The notes under the pieces are model-generated. The model was not told the origin of the DNA and made no database searches. It worked only from the letters and a program-made list of their open reading frames with translations. This document shows, in pieces, positions 1 to 8,876 of a stretch of 46,799 nt of DNA (positions within the stretch are counted from its first letter, which is position 1; each line of letters starts with the position of its first letter). The stretch is from Ruminococcus sp. (lineage in GTDB: Bacteria > Bacillota > Clostridia > Oscillospirales > Ruminococcaceae): contig JAAVHK010000013.1 of the NCBI GenBank assembly GCA_014799765.1, positions 16,655 through 63,453 on the forward strand. Reading direction: 5' to 3'. The translations under genes and the position numbers were made by a program.

Positions 1-327
1 AGGGGCTCACACTATGAGGGACGTTCACACGTACACTGGCTTACCGGTACGGCTTCTACCGTAATGGTAGGTTGTGTAGAGGGTATCTGCGGTATGCGTC
101 CGGATTTGAAAGGACTTGAAATTTCACCGGCTATACCGTCCGAATGGAACGGCTTCAGAATAGAAAAAGTTTTCCGTGGAAAGAAACTCAACATTACTAT
201 CGACAATTCCGCACACGTCGAAAGCGGTGTGAAATCAATCATTCTGAACGGAAACACCCTCGACGGAAATTATATCCCTGCCGATTTACTCAAGGAAAAC
301 AATGATATAACAGTTATACTCGGCTGA
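1..327 (+). CDS. GH94-family phosphorylase (cellobiose/cellodextrin phosphorylase-like), C-terminal fragment; 5' end outside window
   Basis: Frame 1 is open from base 1: RGSHYEGRSHVHWLTGTASTVMVGCVEGICGMRPDLKGLEISPAIPSEWNGFRIEKVFRGKK, typical GH94 C-terminus; stop TGA 325-327. Confidence 0.88.
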   Translation, partial: RGSHYEGRSHVHWLTGTASTVMVGCVEGICGMRPDLKGLEISPAIPSEWNGFRIEKVFRGKKLNITIDNSAHVESGVKSIILNGNTLDGNYIPADLLKENNDITVILG

Positions 328-350
328 AATTTTTAACACGCATAATACAA

Positions 351-383
351 AAAAATCCGGAATTATTGAAATTCCGGATTTTT
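351..383. terminator. Bidirectional intrinsic terminator between convergent genes
   Basis: AAAAATCCGGAAT-loop-ATTCCGGATTTTT with A-tract/T-tract on the two sides, between GH94 stop and the 387..668 minus ORF. Confidence 0.85.
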
Positions 384-386
384 ATT

Positions 387-668
387 TTATTTATTAAGTG
401 CCTTTTCAAGCCATATATAAGCAGTATCAAGAGCTTCATAAAGTCCTATGCACTCCATATTACGTACACAGGCTTTTAAAGGGTCAAGATTCGGGTCAGT
501 GGACATCTGTATGACTTTTACTTTTCCGGCAACTTTTGTATCATTTATCTTCTGTTCAGAAATTATATTCATCATTATCACGTAATCGTCGGACATATAG
601 CCATAGTAAATAGTATTCCGACATCTTACAAGCGGATAGCCTTTATAGGTGTAAAAATTTTCGTTCAT
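387..668 (-). CDS. Small hypothetical protein (93 aa)
   Basis: Intact ORF in an operon-like position downstream of the DUF4340-like gene; family not recognised. Confidence 0.6.
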   Translation of the reverse strand: MNENFYTYKGYPLVRCRNTIYYGYMSDDYVIMMNIISEQKINDTKVAGKVKVIQMSTDPNLDPLKACVRNMECIGLYEALDTAYIWLEKALNK

Positions 669-692
669 TAAATATCCTCCTTTATTGTGGTA

Positions 693-2216
693 TTATTTCC
701 ATGTTTCAATGTAATCCTCCCCTGTTTCTATACGCCGGATATTTTCAGTAAGGGTATCGACGTATGACTTTGTACAGATATACTTGCTTTTTCCGTCAAC
801 AACTATCAGTGTTGTAAGTGCCGTATTATCATAAAATTCTATCTTTGTCGATTTTTTCAGATAAGAATCAGTATATTCAACAGTGACAATCGGTTCACCA
901 GCCGGAATTTCAGCATCAAGTGCGAACTCTTCGGCGGCGGCGTCTATAAGGAATCCATAGAACTGCCTGTAGCGTTCACTGTCGAAAATTTCGCCGTTCC
1001 TCGCGACTGTGAAGTAATCTGCTTTATTGTTGTCAGCGGATTTGTCTTTAGCTTCTATTACAAAATTTTCCGATATATCAGTGGTATTTACACTTAATTC
1101 AGTGATGTTCCATACATATGAGCCAATCATAATCCTTGACGTTATATCAATCGGCATTACCGTACACCATTCAGCATTTTCGGTATCTACAATATATATT
1201 ATATTTCCGCCCTCAAACATCGCATAACAACAGTTTTTATTGTTTTCGTCTATGAAAGGTTCACTTAAAAGAAGTACATAATTATTACCGTCGTCACAGT
1301 CCATGGTCACACGACAGAACGGCTCTTTAAGACCTGCTCCGGCAATATCCGATTCCTTACAGTGAATGGAATACACACCCTCCGACTGAAGCCCGAACAT
1401 TCCGTTAGTGACCGGTTCTGAACGCTCTACTGTAAGATAAGCGTCAGTAGGTTCTACCATTACGTGTGTTGCGGACGTACCTCCGGTATATTTTGTATCG
1501 TCATTTTTCTTGTCGTATTCAAGATAAATATCGTAGTCAATGTCATCACGCTCTATACGCAGACTGTTTATTATAGGATATTCTTCTTCCGGTGGTTCTT
1601 CCAGTATGATTATATCTACAAATTCCTCAAGAGTTTTGCTGTAGTTTGCGACATATGAAGTATCAACTGTATAGATAGTCTTTTCACCGTCAAGCATAAC
1701 GTAAGTTGCGGAATTTGCCGGTGCTTTATCGCCGACAAAAAACTTTTTTACTGTTCCCGTCTGGAATTTTACTTCAACTTCTGCCTGTGGCTTGTCAAGT
1801 CCGAACTTTGAAAGATTATCGCCCGTTTCATCTACTATGGAACTTGTAATTATATTATTAGCGTTATTCGCAAGAGTACCTACTACAGCGGTATTCAGCG
1901 GAATATCTTCATAACCTTTAAGGGTATACGTCGCCGAAGAATCTTCTGTCGGTGCTTTATCCATTACAACATTCAGCGTATCTGTAGCATTTTTTACAGT
2001 AACTTCTTTTATAAGTCCCTCTTCTTCACCGGCTTTTTCGTCGTTTATCAGATGTATCCCGTTACCGTATACTTCCGACGATTCTTCAGAAGTTGAAACG
2101 GAACTTTCAGTATTATCTGTATTTTTCGGTTCTGTAAGAATAAGTGCAGTAAGTCCGCCACCAAGTACGATGACAGCTACACCCAGTCCGATAATAGTTT
2201 TAACGGATTTATTCAT
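693..2216 (-). CDS. DUF4340-like membrane-anchored protein
   Basis: N-terminal TM (TIIGLGVAVIVLGGGLTALIL), then ...FGLDKPQAEVEVKFQTGTVKKFFVGDKAPANSATYVMLDGEKTIYTVD, DUF4340 style; next to GldG-like gene. Confidence 0.75.
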   Translation of the reverse strand: MNKSVKTIIGLGVAVIVLGGGLTALILTEPKNTDNTESSVSTSEESSEVYGNGIHLINDEKAGEEEGLIKEVTVKNATDTLNVVMDKAPTEDSSATYTLKGYEDIPLNTAVVGTLANNANNIITSSIVDETGDNLSKFGLDKPQAEVEVKFQTGTVKKFFVGDKAPANSATYVMLDGEKTIYTVDTSYVANYSKTLEEFVDIIILEEPPEEEYPIINSLRIERDDIDYDIYLEYDKKNDDTKYTGGTSATHVMVEPTDAYLTVERSEPVTNGMFGLQSEGVYSIHCKESDIAGAGLKEPFCRVTMDCDDGNNYVLLLSEPFIDENNKNCCYAMFEGGNIIYIVDTENAEWCTVMPIDITSRIMIGSYVWNITELSVNTTDISENFVIEAKDKSADNNKADYFTVARNGEIFDSERYRQFYGFLIDAAAEEFALDAEIPAGEPIVTVEYTDSYLKKSTKIEFYDNTALTTLIVVDGKSKYICTKSYVDTLTENIRRIETGEDYIETWK

Positions 2217-3829
2217 TTATTACGTCTCCTTAAGAATACGATTATTCCGGCGACTGCTACTACTGCCGGTATAACGTATATAGTAAATGTCTTTATACCG
2301 TTCATCTGTGAAGCCGTCGGGGTTATAAGTGCCTGTTGTAAAGCTTTTTCCGGAATTACTGCGGAAGCCTCTTTACCGGTCATGGTATTCAGCATACCCA
2401 TTATCACATTGGCGTTGTTGAATGCATTTGTCTGTGTGAGAAGTGAATTACTTATCATGAAAGAACTTCCCATTACAAGCAGGTGACTTGAATATCTGTC
2501 GAGACCGGAACTTGTTTCCTTTACTGATACAACAACAGCATCTCTTGTACCCGTCTGTGAATTATCCTGGTCATATGAAGTATCCATGGATTTGAGTACA
2601 GATGTTGCTACACTGTCGTTATTTTTGGTGAGTATGGATAATTTTCTTGTTGCCGGTGCTACTACAGGGAGTGTCTCATTAGGAAGACTTCCTACAGATT
2701 CCGTATCATTTATTGCGAGTTTTATGTTTACATTCTGATTGAATCCTAAATAAGTTTCAATCCAGTTTGTATCGTCGAGTACCGCACTTTCGTCAACCTG
2801 TATGCTCCAGTCGGCAAGAAATTCTGTTATATTAGGCAAATCGTTTACGTAAAGATTAGGGATATACAACATATTTTTCTGATAATTTCCGCCGTTATAG
2901 AGGAAATCGCCTAATCTTCCGATAATATCCGCACTGAAATCCACGGCAGGCATAGGTACTACTACAAAGTCGTATTCTTCCGGATTTAATTCATCTGTGG
3001 CAATGTCTATAACTGTACAGTCATAACCGTTCTTTCCTAAAAATGTCATGAAATCTGTAGTCATAGTCTCGTAACCCTGTCCGGTAATGGAAACGCCGTT
3101 CATCATAGACGCAAATGCGGTTTTTATCGGGTTGGAATCGGTAACGCTCAGAACAGCAGATGTAATTGTACTTTCACCGACAAAATTCATAGTAATTGCC
3201 GTATTGGTACTTGCATTAGACGGAGTAATCATATTTATAATTTCTTCCTGTGTGATTACTTTTACTCTGCCGTTATCATTATTTCCGGAAAATACAATAA
3301 TACTTCCCTCCGGAATGTCATTGTTATAGAATTTTCTGTATTTTGCGATAATATCAGGGTCTTTGTTCATATCGACGTACTGTACTTTTATATTGCCGTT
3401 ACCTTGCTGTGAGTACATCTCGTATTTTTCAAGTACTGATGGTATCATATCATATGGCGTTTCAACATTCATTCCATAATAATAAGCATACATCTGTTGA
3501 TAGTAACTTGCCATTGATGTAAAATCACTCTTTGAAAATGTGACCGTGATTTCAACATCCTGTTTAAGATTCTTTATGGCGTCTATTGATTCGTCGCTTA
3601 TTTCGTATCTGTTATCGGCTGTGAGGTCTATTTTCAGCGGTGAACGCTTTGCAAGCATACTGCATATCAGATTCAGTATCACTACAAGTACGATTACAAG
3701 GGCTATCACCACAAACGACATAGACCCATATTTGAATTTTTTCATATTCTTTGATTTCTTCGGTTTCAACGGCTTTTCCGGTTTTTCGGGTACGGAAGCC
3801 GGTTCTGTAACAATATCTTTTTTACTCAT
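2213..3829 (-). CDS. GldG-like ABC-type auxiliary membrane protein (track start 3877 probably too early)
   Basis: Internal ATG (MSKKDIVTEP) at 3829 has GGAAGG upstream; ITVTFSKSDF..MIPSVLEKYEMYSQQGNGNIKVQYVDMNKDPDI and C-terminal TM plus RRRNK typical of GldG-like proteins; track start overlaps the permease. Confidence 0.75.
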   Translation of the reverse strand: MSKKDIVTEPASVPEKPEKPLKPKKSKNMKKFKYGSMSFVVIALVIVLVVILNLICSMLAKRSPLKIDLTADNRYEISDESIDAIKNLKQDVEITVTFSKSDFTSMASYYQQMYAYYYGMNVETPYDMIPSVLEKYEMYSQQGNGNIKVQYVDMNKDPDIIAKYRKFYNNDIPEGSIIVFSGNNDNGRVKVITQEEIINMITPSNASTNTAITMNFVGESTITSAVLSVTDSNPIKTAFASMMNGVSITGQGYETMTTDFMTFLGKNGYDCTVIDIATDELNPEEYDFVVVPMPAVDFSADIIGRLGDFLYNGGNYQKNMLYIPNLYVNDLPNITEFLADWSIQVDESAVLDDTNWIETYLGFNQNVNIKLAINDTESVGSLPNETLPVVAPATRKLSILTKNNDSVATSVLKSMDTSYDQDNSQTGTRDAVVVSVKETSSGLDRYSSHLLVMGSSFMISNSLLTQTNAFNNANVIMGMLNTMTGKEASAVIPEKALQQALITPTASQMNGIKTFTIYVIPAVVAVAGIIVFLRRRNK

Positions 3830-3854
3830 CTGAAAATACCTTCCTTTCCGTAAA

Positions 3855-4559
3855 TTATCCCCAACGTCTCTTGTCAAGTACTCTTACCGTGAAGAAGTTG
3901 AACAGAAACGCAACACTTAGGAAAAATACTACACTCGGAAGACTGAATATTCCCTGTGTGAACTCGATATATCTTGAATAAAATGAAAGTGATGTAATTG
4001 CTTTACTGATATACTCGTTTGAAATGTTTACCGCAAACGAATCGAATAAATAAAGTACGAAAAGTGCCAGCATACTCGCAACTGCCGAAGCCATCTGGTT
4101 TTCAGTCAGCGACGATATAAAAAGTCCTACCGCTATAAATGCTGAACCTAAAAACAACATCGCAAAATAATTACCTAAAAGAGTAGTCCAGACAACGTCG
4201 CCTAACACCGCAAGGAATATCGAGTAAATAAATACAACGCTTTCGGCTATTACGAAAAGTGTCAGTGCGGCGAAATACTTACCTAAAACTATATCCCATA
4301 AGCCGACGGGAGCAGTAAGTAAGCCTTGGTCAGTTTTGTTTTTCTTTTCCTCGCTGAGAAGTCGCATAGTAAGAATAGGTATAAGGAAAAGTATTATTAT
4401 AAACATACTGCTGAACATCGGCGACGTATCTGTTCTTCCCGAACCTATTACGCCTGCATAGAAAAAATATCCCGAAAGCAGATAGAACACCGAAAGAAAT
4501 ACATATGCTACTCCCGATGTGAAAAATGCACCTACTTCACGCCTGTAAATCGCACCCAT
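3855..4559 (-). CDS. ABC-2 type permease (GldF/NosY-like)
   Basis: About 6 hydrophobic spans; MGAIYRREVGAFFTSGVAYVFLSVF N-terminus, MRLLSEEKKNKTDQGLLTAPVGLWDIVLGKY motif; stop/start overlap with the ATPase gene. Confidence 0.85.
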   Translation of the reverse strand: MGAIYRREVGAFFTSGVAYVFLSVFYLLSGYFFYAGVIGSGRTDTSPMFSSMFIIILFLIPILTMRLLSEEKKNKTDQGLLTAPVGLWDIVLGKYFAALTLFVIAESVVFIYSIFLAVLGDVVWTTLLGNYFAMLFLGSAFIAVGLFISSLTENQMASAVASMLALFVLYLFDSFAVNISNEYISKAITSLSFYSRYIEFTQGIFSLPSVVFFLSVAFLFNFFTVRVLDKRRWG

Positions 4560-5605
4560 TATTCATTACCTCCGTTTTCTTCTGCTTCCTCCGCTGAACT
4601 CTCCTCGAATTTCAGATTGATACGTGGTCTTTCATTCGGTTCAAGTTTAACGTCATTTTCGCCCATAGTGATTTTAAGGAATATATCTTCAAGTGTAAGG
4701 TCAGAAAGCTGTAACATAAGAATATTCCAGCCCTTTTCACGACACAGTGTATTAAGTGAACGTCTTATGTCTGTTTTTTCGTCCGCCTCAACGTCGTAAT
4801 CATAGATACCTTTTTCACGTTCCATATCGGCACGCACGTATTTTATACCTTTCAGCGATTTTATCGCCTTTACTATTTCTTCCTTGTCGGCGGAAGTCTT
4901 AGTAGTACCCTCTATGCGTAAAGTCATTTTATGCTCGTTGGTGAGCTGTCGTGCGATTTCGTCTGCTGTACCGTCAGCGGCGACTTCACCTTTATTTATG
5001 ATGATTATTCTGTCACAAACCGCCTGAATTTCCGGAAGTATATGCGACGACAGTATAACTGTATGTTTCTTGCCTAATTTCTTTATAAGTGTACGTATTT
5101 CAATAATCTGATTAGGGTCAAGTCCAACCGTTGGCTCGTCGAGAATCAAAACAGGCGGATTGTTTATAAGTGCCTGTGCGAGACCTACACGCTGTCTGTA
5201 ACCTTTTGAAAGATTCTTTATTATACGGTCTTTTACATGGGTTATCTTGCATAAGTCGCATACGTCCTTAAGATGTGCCTTGCGTGGTAGTCTGCACTTC
5301 TTAAGGTCATACACAAAATTAAGATAGCCGTCAATGGTCATATCAATATAGAGTGGCGGAATTTCCGGCAGATAACCGATAGATGCCTTAGCTTTTTTAG
5401 GGTCTTCAAAAATATCAACGCCGTCAACAAGCACCTGTCCGGACGTTGAAGAAATATAACCGGTCAGCATATTCATGGTAGTTGACTTGCCTGCTCCGTT
5501 AGGTCCTAAAAAACCTAATATTTCACCCTGTTCCACCTTGAAACTTATGTTTTTTACGGCTTGTTTGTCGCCGTACTTCTTACTGAGATTTTTGACCTCA
5601 ATCAT
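4559..5605 (-). CDS. ABC transporter ATP-binding protein (GldA-like)
   Basis: Walker A GPNGAGKST, signature LSKGYRQRVGLAQAL, Walker B VLILDEPTVGLD. Confidence 0.93.
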   Translation of the reverse strand: MIEVKNLSKKYGDKQAVKNISFKVEQGEILGFLGPNGAGKSTTMNMLTGYISSTSGQVLVDGVDIFEDPKKAKASIGYLPEIPPLYIDMTIDGYLNFVYDLKKCRLPRKAHLKDVCDLCKITHVKDRIIKNLSKGYRQRVGLAQALINNPPVLILDEPTVGLDPNQIIEIRTLIKKLGKKHTVILSSHILPEIQAVCDRIIIINKGEVAADGTADEIARQLTNEHKMTLRIEGTTKTSADKEEIVKAIKSLKGIKYVRADMEREKGIYDYDVEADEKTDIRRSLNTLCREKGWNILMLQLSDLTLEDIFLKITMGENDVKLEPNERPRINLKFEESSAEEAEENGGNE

Positions 5606-5701
5606 TGGATTACCTCCCTGAAACAGTTTTCATAAATTTTACATATGATACAATAATAATATTTCTTTGTGATAACGCCGTGAAAGTAAAGAGAATATTT
5701 A

Positions 5702-6583
5702 TTAAATTTCACGTACAACGGCAATGTCTTCTGAAATCTGTTTCCGGAGTTCCTCGACAGTTGAAAACTTCTTTTCCGGACGGATAAATTTATTGAAATC
5801 AACTCTGATATTTTTATTATATAAATCTCCGGAAAAATCAAGGATGTGAGTTTCCGAAAGTGGTGTACGCTTACCGGCGATAGTTGGCTTTACTCCGATA
5901 TTTGTTATTGACTTATATTTTATATCATCTATATATGTTGTAGTAAAATATACACCGTATTTAAGTACAAGCTGTCCCTCTAAATAGTTCTGATTGATAG
6001 TAGGAAAATTGATAGTCCTGCCTATCTCGTTTCCGTGTACTACAGTAGTATAAATGTTGTATGGTTCGCCTAAAAGAGTGTTCGCCTTTTCGATTTCACC
6101 ATTTACAAGACATCTGCGGATTTCACCGGAAGATACAGTAATATCATTGATTTTTACGGGTTCGGCGGTGTGTACCTCAAAACCGTACTTTTCGCCGAAA
6201 CTCTTTAACTCCTCAACACCACATGACGCATTTTTCCCGAACCTGAAATTATTCCCACAACATACTATTCCGGCATTCAACTTCTTTACAAGAACATTTT
6301 CCGCAAATTCTTCGCCGGATAATCCGCATATTTCGTCAAAATTTTCCGAGTAAATATTAAAGGAAAATCCGAGATTTTCAAGCATTTCATATTTAAGGAT
6401 ATGCGGATATATATAACCGTCCTGACCGCTTGTCTTACGGAGTACCGCCATAGGATTGAACGTAAATACAGCCGGTTGCAGACCGTTTTTTTCCTGATTC
6501 AGTGCGAGGTCAAGAACTGCACGGTGTCCGAGATGTACACCGTCAAATAATCCGAGTGCTACAGCACGTTTTTTTGTTTCCAT
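5702..6583 (-). CDS. ribF: Bifunctional riboflavin kinase/FAD synthetase
   Basis: ALGLFDGVHLGHRAVL N-terminus, GRTINFPTIN riboflavin kinase motif; adjacent to truB. Confidence 0.92.
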   Translation of the reverse strand: METKKRAVALGLFDGVHLGHRAVLDLALNQEKNGLQPAVFTFNPMAVLRKTSGQDGYIYPHILKYEMLENLGFSFNIYSENFDEICGLSGEEFAENVLVKKLNAGIVCCGNNFRFGKNASCGVEELKSFGEKYGFEVHTAEPVKINDITVSSGEIRRCLVNGEIEKANTLLGEPYNIYTTVVHGNEIGRTINFPTINQNYLEGQLVLKYGVYFTTTYIDDIKYKSITNIGVKPTIAGKRTPLSETHILDFSGDLYNKNIRVDFNKFIRPEKKFSTVEELRKQISEDIAVVREI

Positions 6584-6592
6584 TGTATCACC

Positions 6593-7486
6593 TCACACAA
6601 GATTTTTCCCGATACGTAATATACCGTTATCGTGTTCCGCAAGTGCCGTACCGATAAAATTACTGTCGTATCCGTAAACCGCATAATCCCTGACATCTGA
6701 TTTTATATTATTGATTCTCTCCAAATCAAGTTTGACACCGTTTCTGTAAAGTTTTGTCTGATGTTCGTTTAAACGTATTTTCGGCAGTGTATTAAATAAT
6801 CTCTCAACCGGCAGTATCAGACTTTCAAGACAGTTTTCATTACGTGCCTGCTGTACCTGCTCTAAAGTGTAACAATCGTCAAGAGTGAATCCGCTGGCAG
6901 ATGTCCTTACAAGTGAAGTCATTATACCGCCACAACCTAATTTTCCGCCTATATCGTGTATGATAGTCCTTATATAAGTACCCTTTCCGCATGATATTGT
7001 GATATTGCCGGTACGTGTTTTTTCGTCGTAATCTATGAGACTTATTTTTTCTACATCTATTTCTCGTGGCTGACGTTCGATTTCTATTCCCTGACGTGCA
7101 AGGTCATAAAGTCGCTGACCTTTTACCTGTACTGCCGAATACATCGGCGGAATCTGCATTATTTTCCCTGTAAATTCAGGAAGTATTTTATCTATATCAT
7201 CTTCTGATACCATTTTTTCGGAAGTCGTCAGGATTGTTCCGGTAATATCCTGTGTATCTGTAGTCTGTCCCAGACGGAATCCGGCTTTATAGCTTTTCGA
7301 GTTATCCGGCATAATGTCACAGGCTTTCGTGGCATTGCCGACAAATACCGGCAGTACACCTGTAGCCATAGGGTCAAGAGTACCGGCATGACCTAAACGC
7401 CTCATGCCGAGTATACCTCTTAACTTTGCTACAACGTCAAATGACGTGAAATCCTGTGGTTTGTCTATACATAATATACCGTTCAT
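6593..7486 (-). CDS. truB: tRNA pseudouridine(55) synthase TruB
   Basis: GILCIDKPQDFTSFDVV, RRLGHAGTLDPMATGVLPV catalytic motif. Confidence 0.95.
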   Translation of the reverse strand: MNGILCIDKPQDFTSFDVVAKLRGILGMRRLGHAGTLDPMATGVLPVFVGNATKACDIMPDNSKSYKAGFRLGQTTDTQDITGTILTTSEKMVSEDDIDKILPEFTGKIMQIPPMYSAVQVKGQRLYDLARQGIEIERQPREIDVEKISLIDYDEKTRTGNITISCGKGTYIRTIIHDIGGKLGCGGIMTSLVRTSASGFTLDDCYTLEQVQQARNENCLESLILPVERLFNTLPKIRLNEHQTKLYRNGVKLDLERINNIKSDVRDYAVYGYDSNFIGTALAEHDNGILRIGKNLV

Positions 7487-8433
7487 GCTAAAGCCTTTTC
7501 TACAGCCTCGACAAGCTGTTTTTTTATATCTTCGAGATTTCCGAACAAATTACAGCCTGAGGCTTTCGCATGACCTCCGCCACCGAGAGTTTCGCATATT
7601 TCCGAAACATTCACTTTATCTGCCGAACGGAAAGAACATTTATAGTCATCCGCACGCTGACGTATGAATATACCTACTTCTGCGGATTCGTACTGTATAG
7701 TAAGAGGTGCAAAGCCTTCAAGTTCCTCGTCTTTCAGACCTAATTCAGACATCATTTCCCTTGTTACCGCTATTATATATAATTTTCCGTCAAGATAGGA
7801 TTCAACAATGTCATTTAACTTACTTTCAAGTCTGACACGTCCCACTGACTTGACATCAAACATATAGCGGTTTATCTTTGCGAAGTCAATATTACTGTAT
7901 TCACGCATTATTTCACCGGCTACTTCATGTGTATGCGGACTGGTACACGCAAACTTGAAACAGCCCGAATCCGTTGCAATACCGGTATAAAGACATTTTG
8001 CACAGTGTTCGGTTATCCTGATACCCATGAATTTTGCAAGGTCATAAATTATCTCACAGGTAGCAGAGGCTTCCGGTCTTAAAAGAGTTTTTTCCGCATA
8101 ATTTCTGTTTGAAACATGGTGGTCAATGCATAACTGTACCTTATCGCCGTAAATTTCCTGATATTTTCCCATAAGTTTATTATCCGCAATATCGACGGCT
8201 ATTATTGACTTCGGTTCAAAATCCTCACCTGCTCCGGATTCCGTCAGAAAATCATATCTTTTCGGGAATACATCATGACATACAACCCTGCTTCTTATAC
8301 CAAGCTGTCCGAGTATTTCTTTCATTGCGAATCCTGCTCCTACACAGTCGCCGTCGGGAGTGCGGTGGGTAATTATTACGACGTCCTGACAGTTCCGGAT
8401 AAAAGTTTCTGCTTCGCTGAAACCTATATACAT
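7483..8433 (-). CDS. nrnA: DHH/DHHA1 phosphoesterase (NrnA-like oligoribonuclease/pAp phosphatase)
   Basis: ITHRTPDGDCVGAG, CIDHHVSN, GGGGHAKASGC motifs; conserved position between rbfA and truB. Confidence 0.9.
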   Translation of the reverse strand: MYIGFSEAETFIRNCQDVVIITHRTPDGDCVGAGFAMKEILGQLGIRSRVVCHDVFPKRYDFLTESGAGEDFEPKSIIAVDIADNKLMGKYQEIYGDKVQLCIDHHVSNRNYAEKTLLRPEASATCEIIYDLAKFMGIRITEHCAKCLYTGIATDSGCFKFACTSPHTHEVAGEIMREYSNIDFAKINRYMFDVKSVGRVRLESKLNDIVESYLDGKLYIIAVTREMMSELGLKDEELEGFAPLTIQYESAEVGIFIRQRADDYKCSFRSADKVNVSEICETLGGGGHAKASGCNLFGNLEDIKKQLVEAVEKALA

Positions 8434-8460
8434 AAAAATACACCTCTTACATTTATTTTA

Positions 8461-8802
8461 TTATTTGAGTAAATCGTTTAATTTTCTGCTTATTTCCGCA
8501 CTTCTTTCGATAGAGTTATCAGCTATGAAAGTTAATTCCGGTGATTTACGCATCTTAAGACGGTGAAAGAGTTCACGTTTTATGAATCCACTTGCACTCG
8601 TCAGACCTTTCACGGAATCAAGTGCCTTTTCAACACCTGAATAACTTGATACATATATCTTACATACCGACATATCCCCCGACAAATCAGCCCTTACTAT
8701 AGTCAACATAGGGTCAATGCGTGGGTCTTTGAGTTCACGGAGGATAGCTGTCATTTCACGTTTAATATCTTCTGCCATACGGCTGTTCTTAAAATTTGCC
8801 AT
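8461..8802 (-). CDS. rbfA: Ribosome-binding factor A
   Basis: RMAEDIKREMTAILRELKDPRI, KMRKSPELTFIADNSIE; operon context. Confidence 0.93.
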   Translation of the reverse strand: MANFKNSRMAEDIKREMTAILRELKDPRIDPMLTIVRADLSGDMSVCKIYVSSYSGVEKALDSVKGLTSASGFIKRELFHRLKMRKSPELTFIADNSIERSAEISRKLNDLLK

Positions 8803-8876
8803 TTATAATCCTTTCTATTATTATCAGAGCATACCCGAATAAAATCCGGATACGCCCTGAATGTTATCTTTATATA

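Noticed and set aside
4326-4799. 157-aa plus-strand ORF antisense to ABC permease/ATPase
   Set aside because: Overlaps two well-supported overlapping genes on the other strand; no family signature.
5602-5841. 79-aa minus ORF overlapping the ribF 3' end
   Set aside because: Out of frame with ribF and overlapping its C-terminus; no conserved features.
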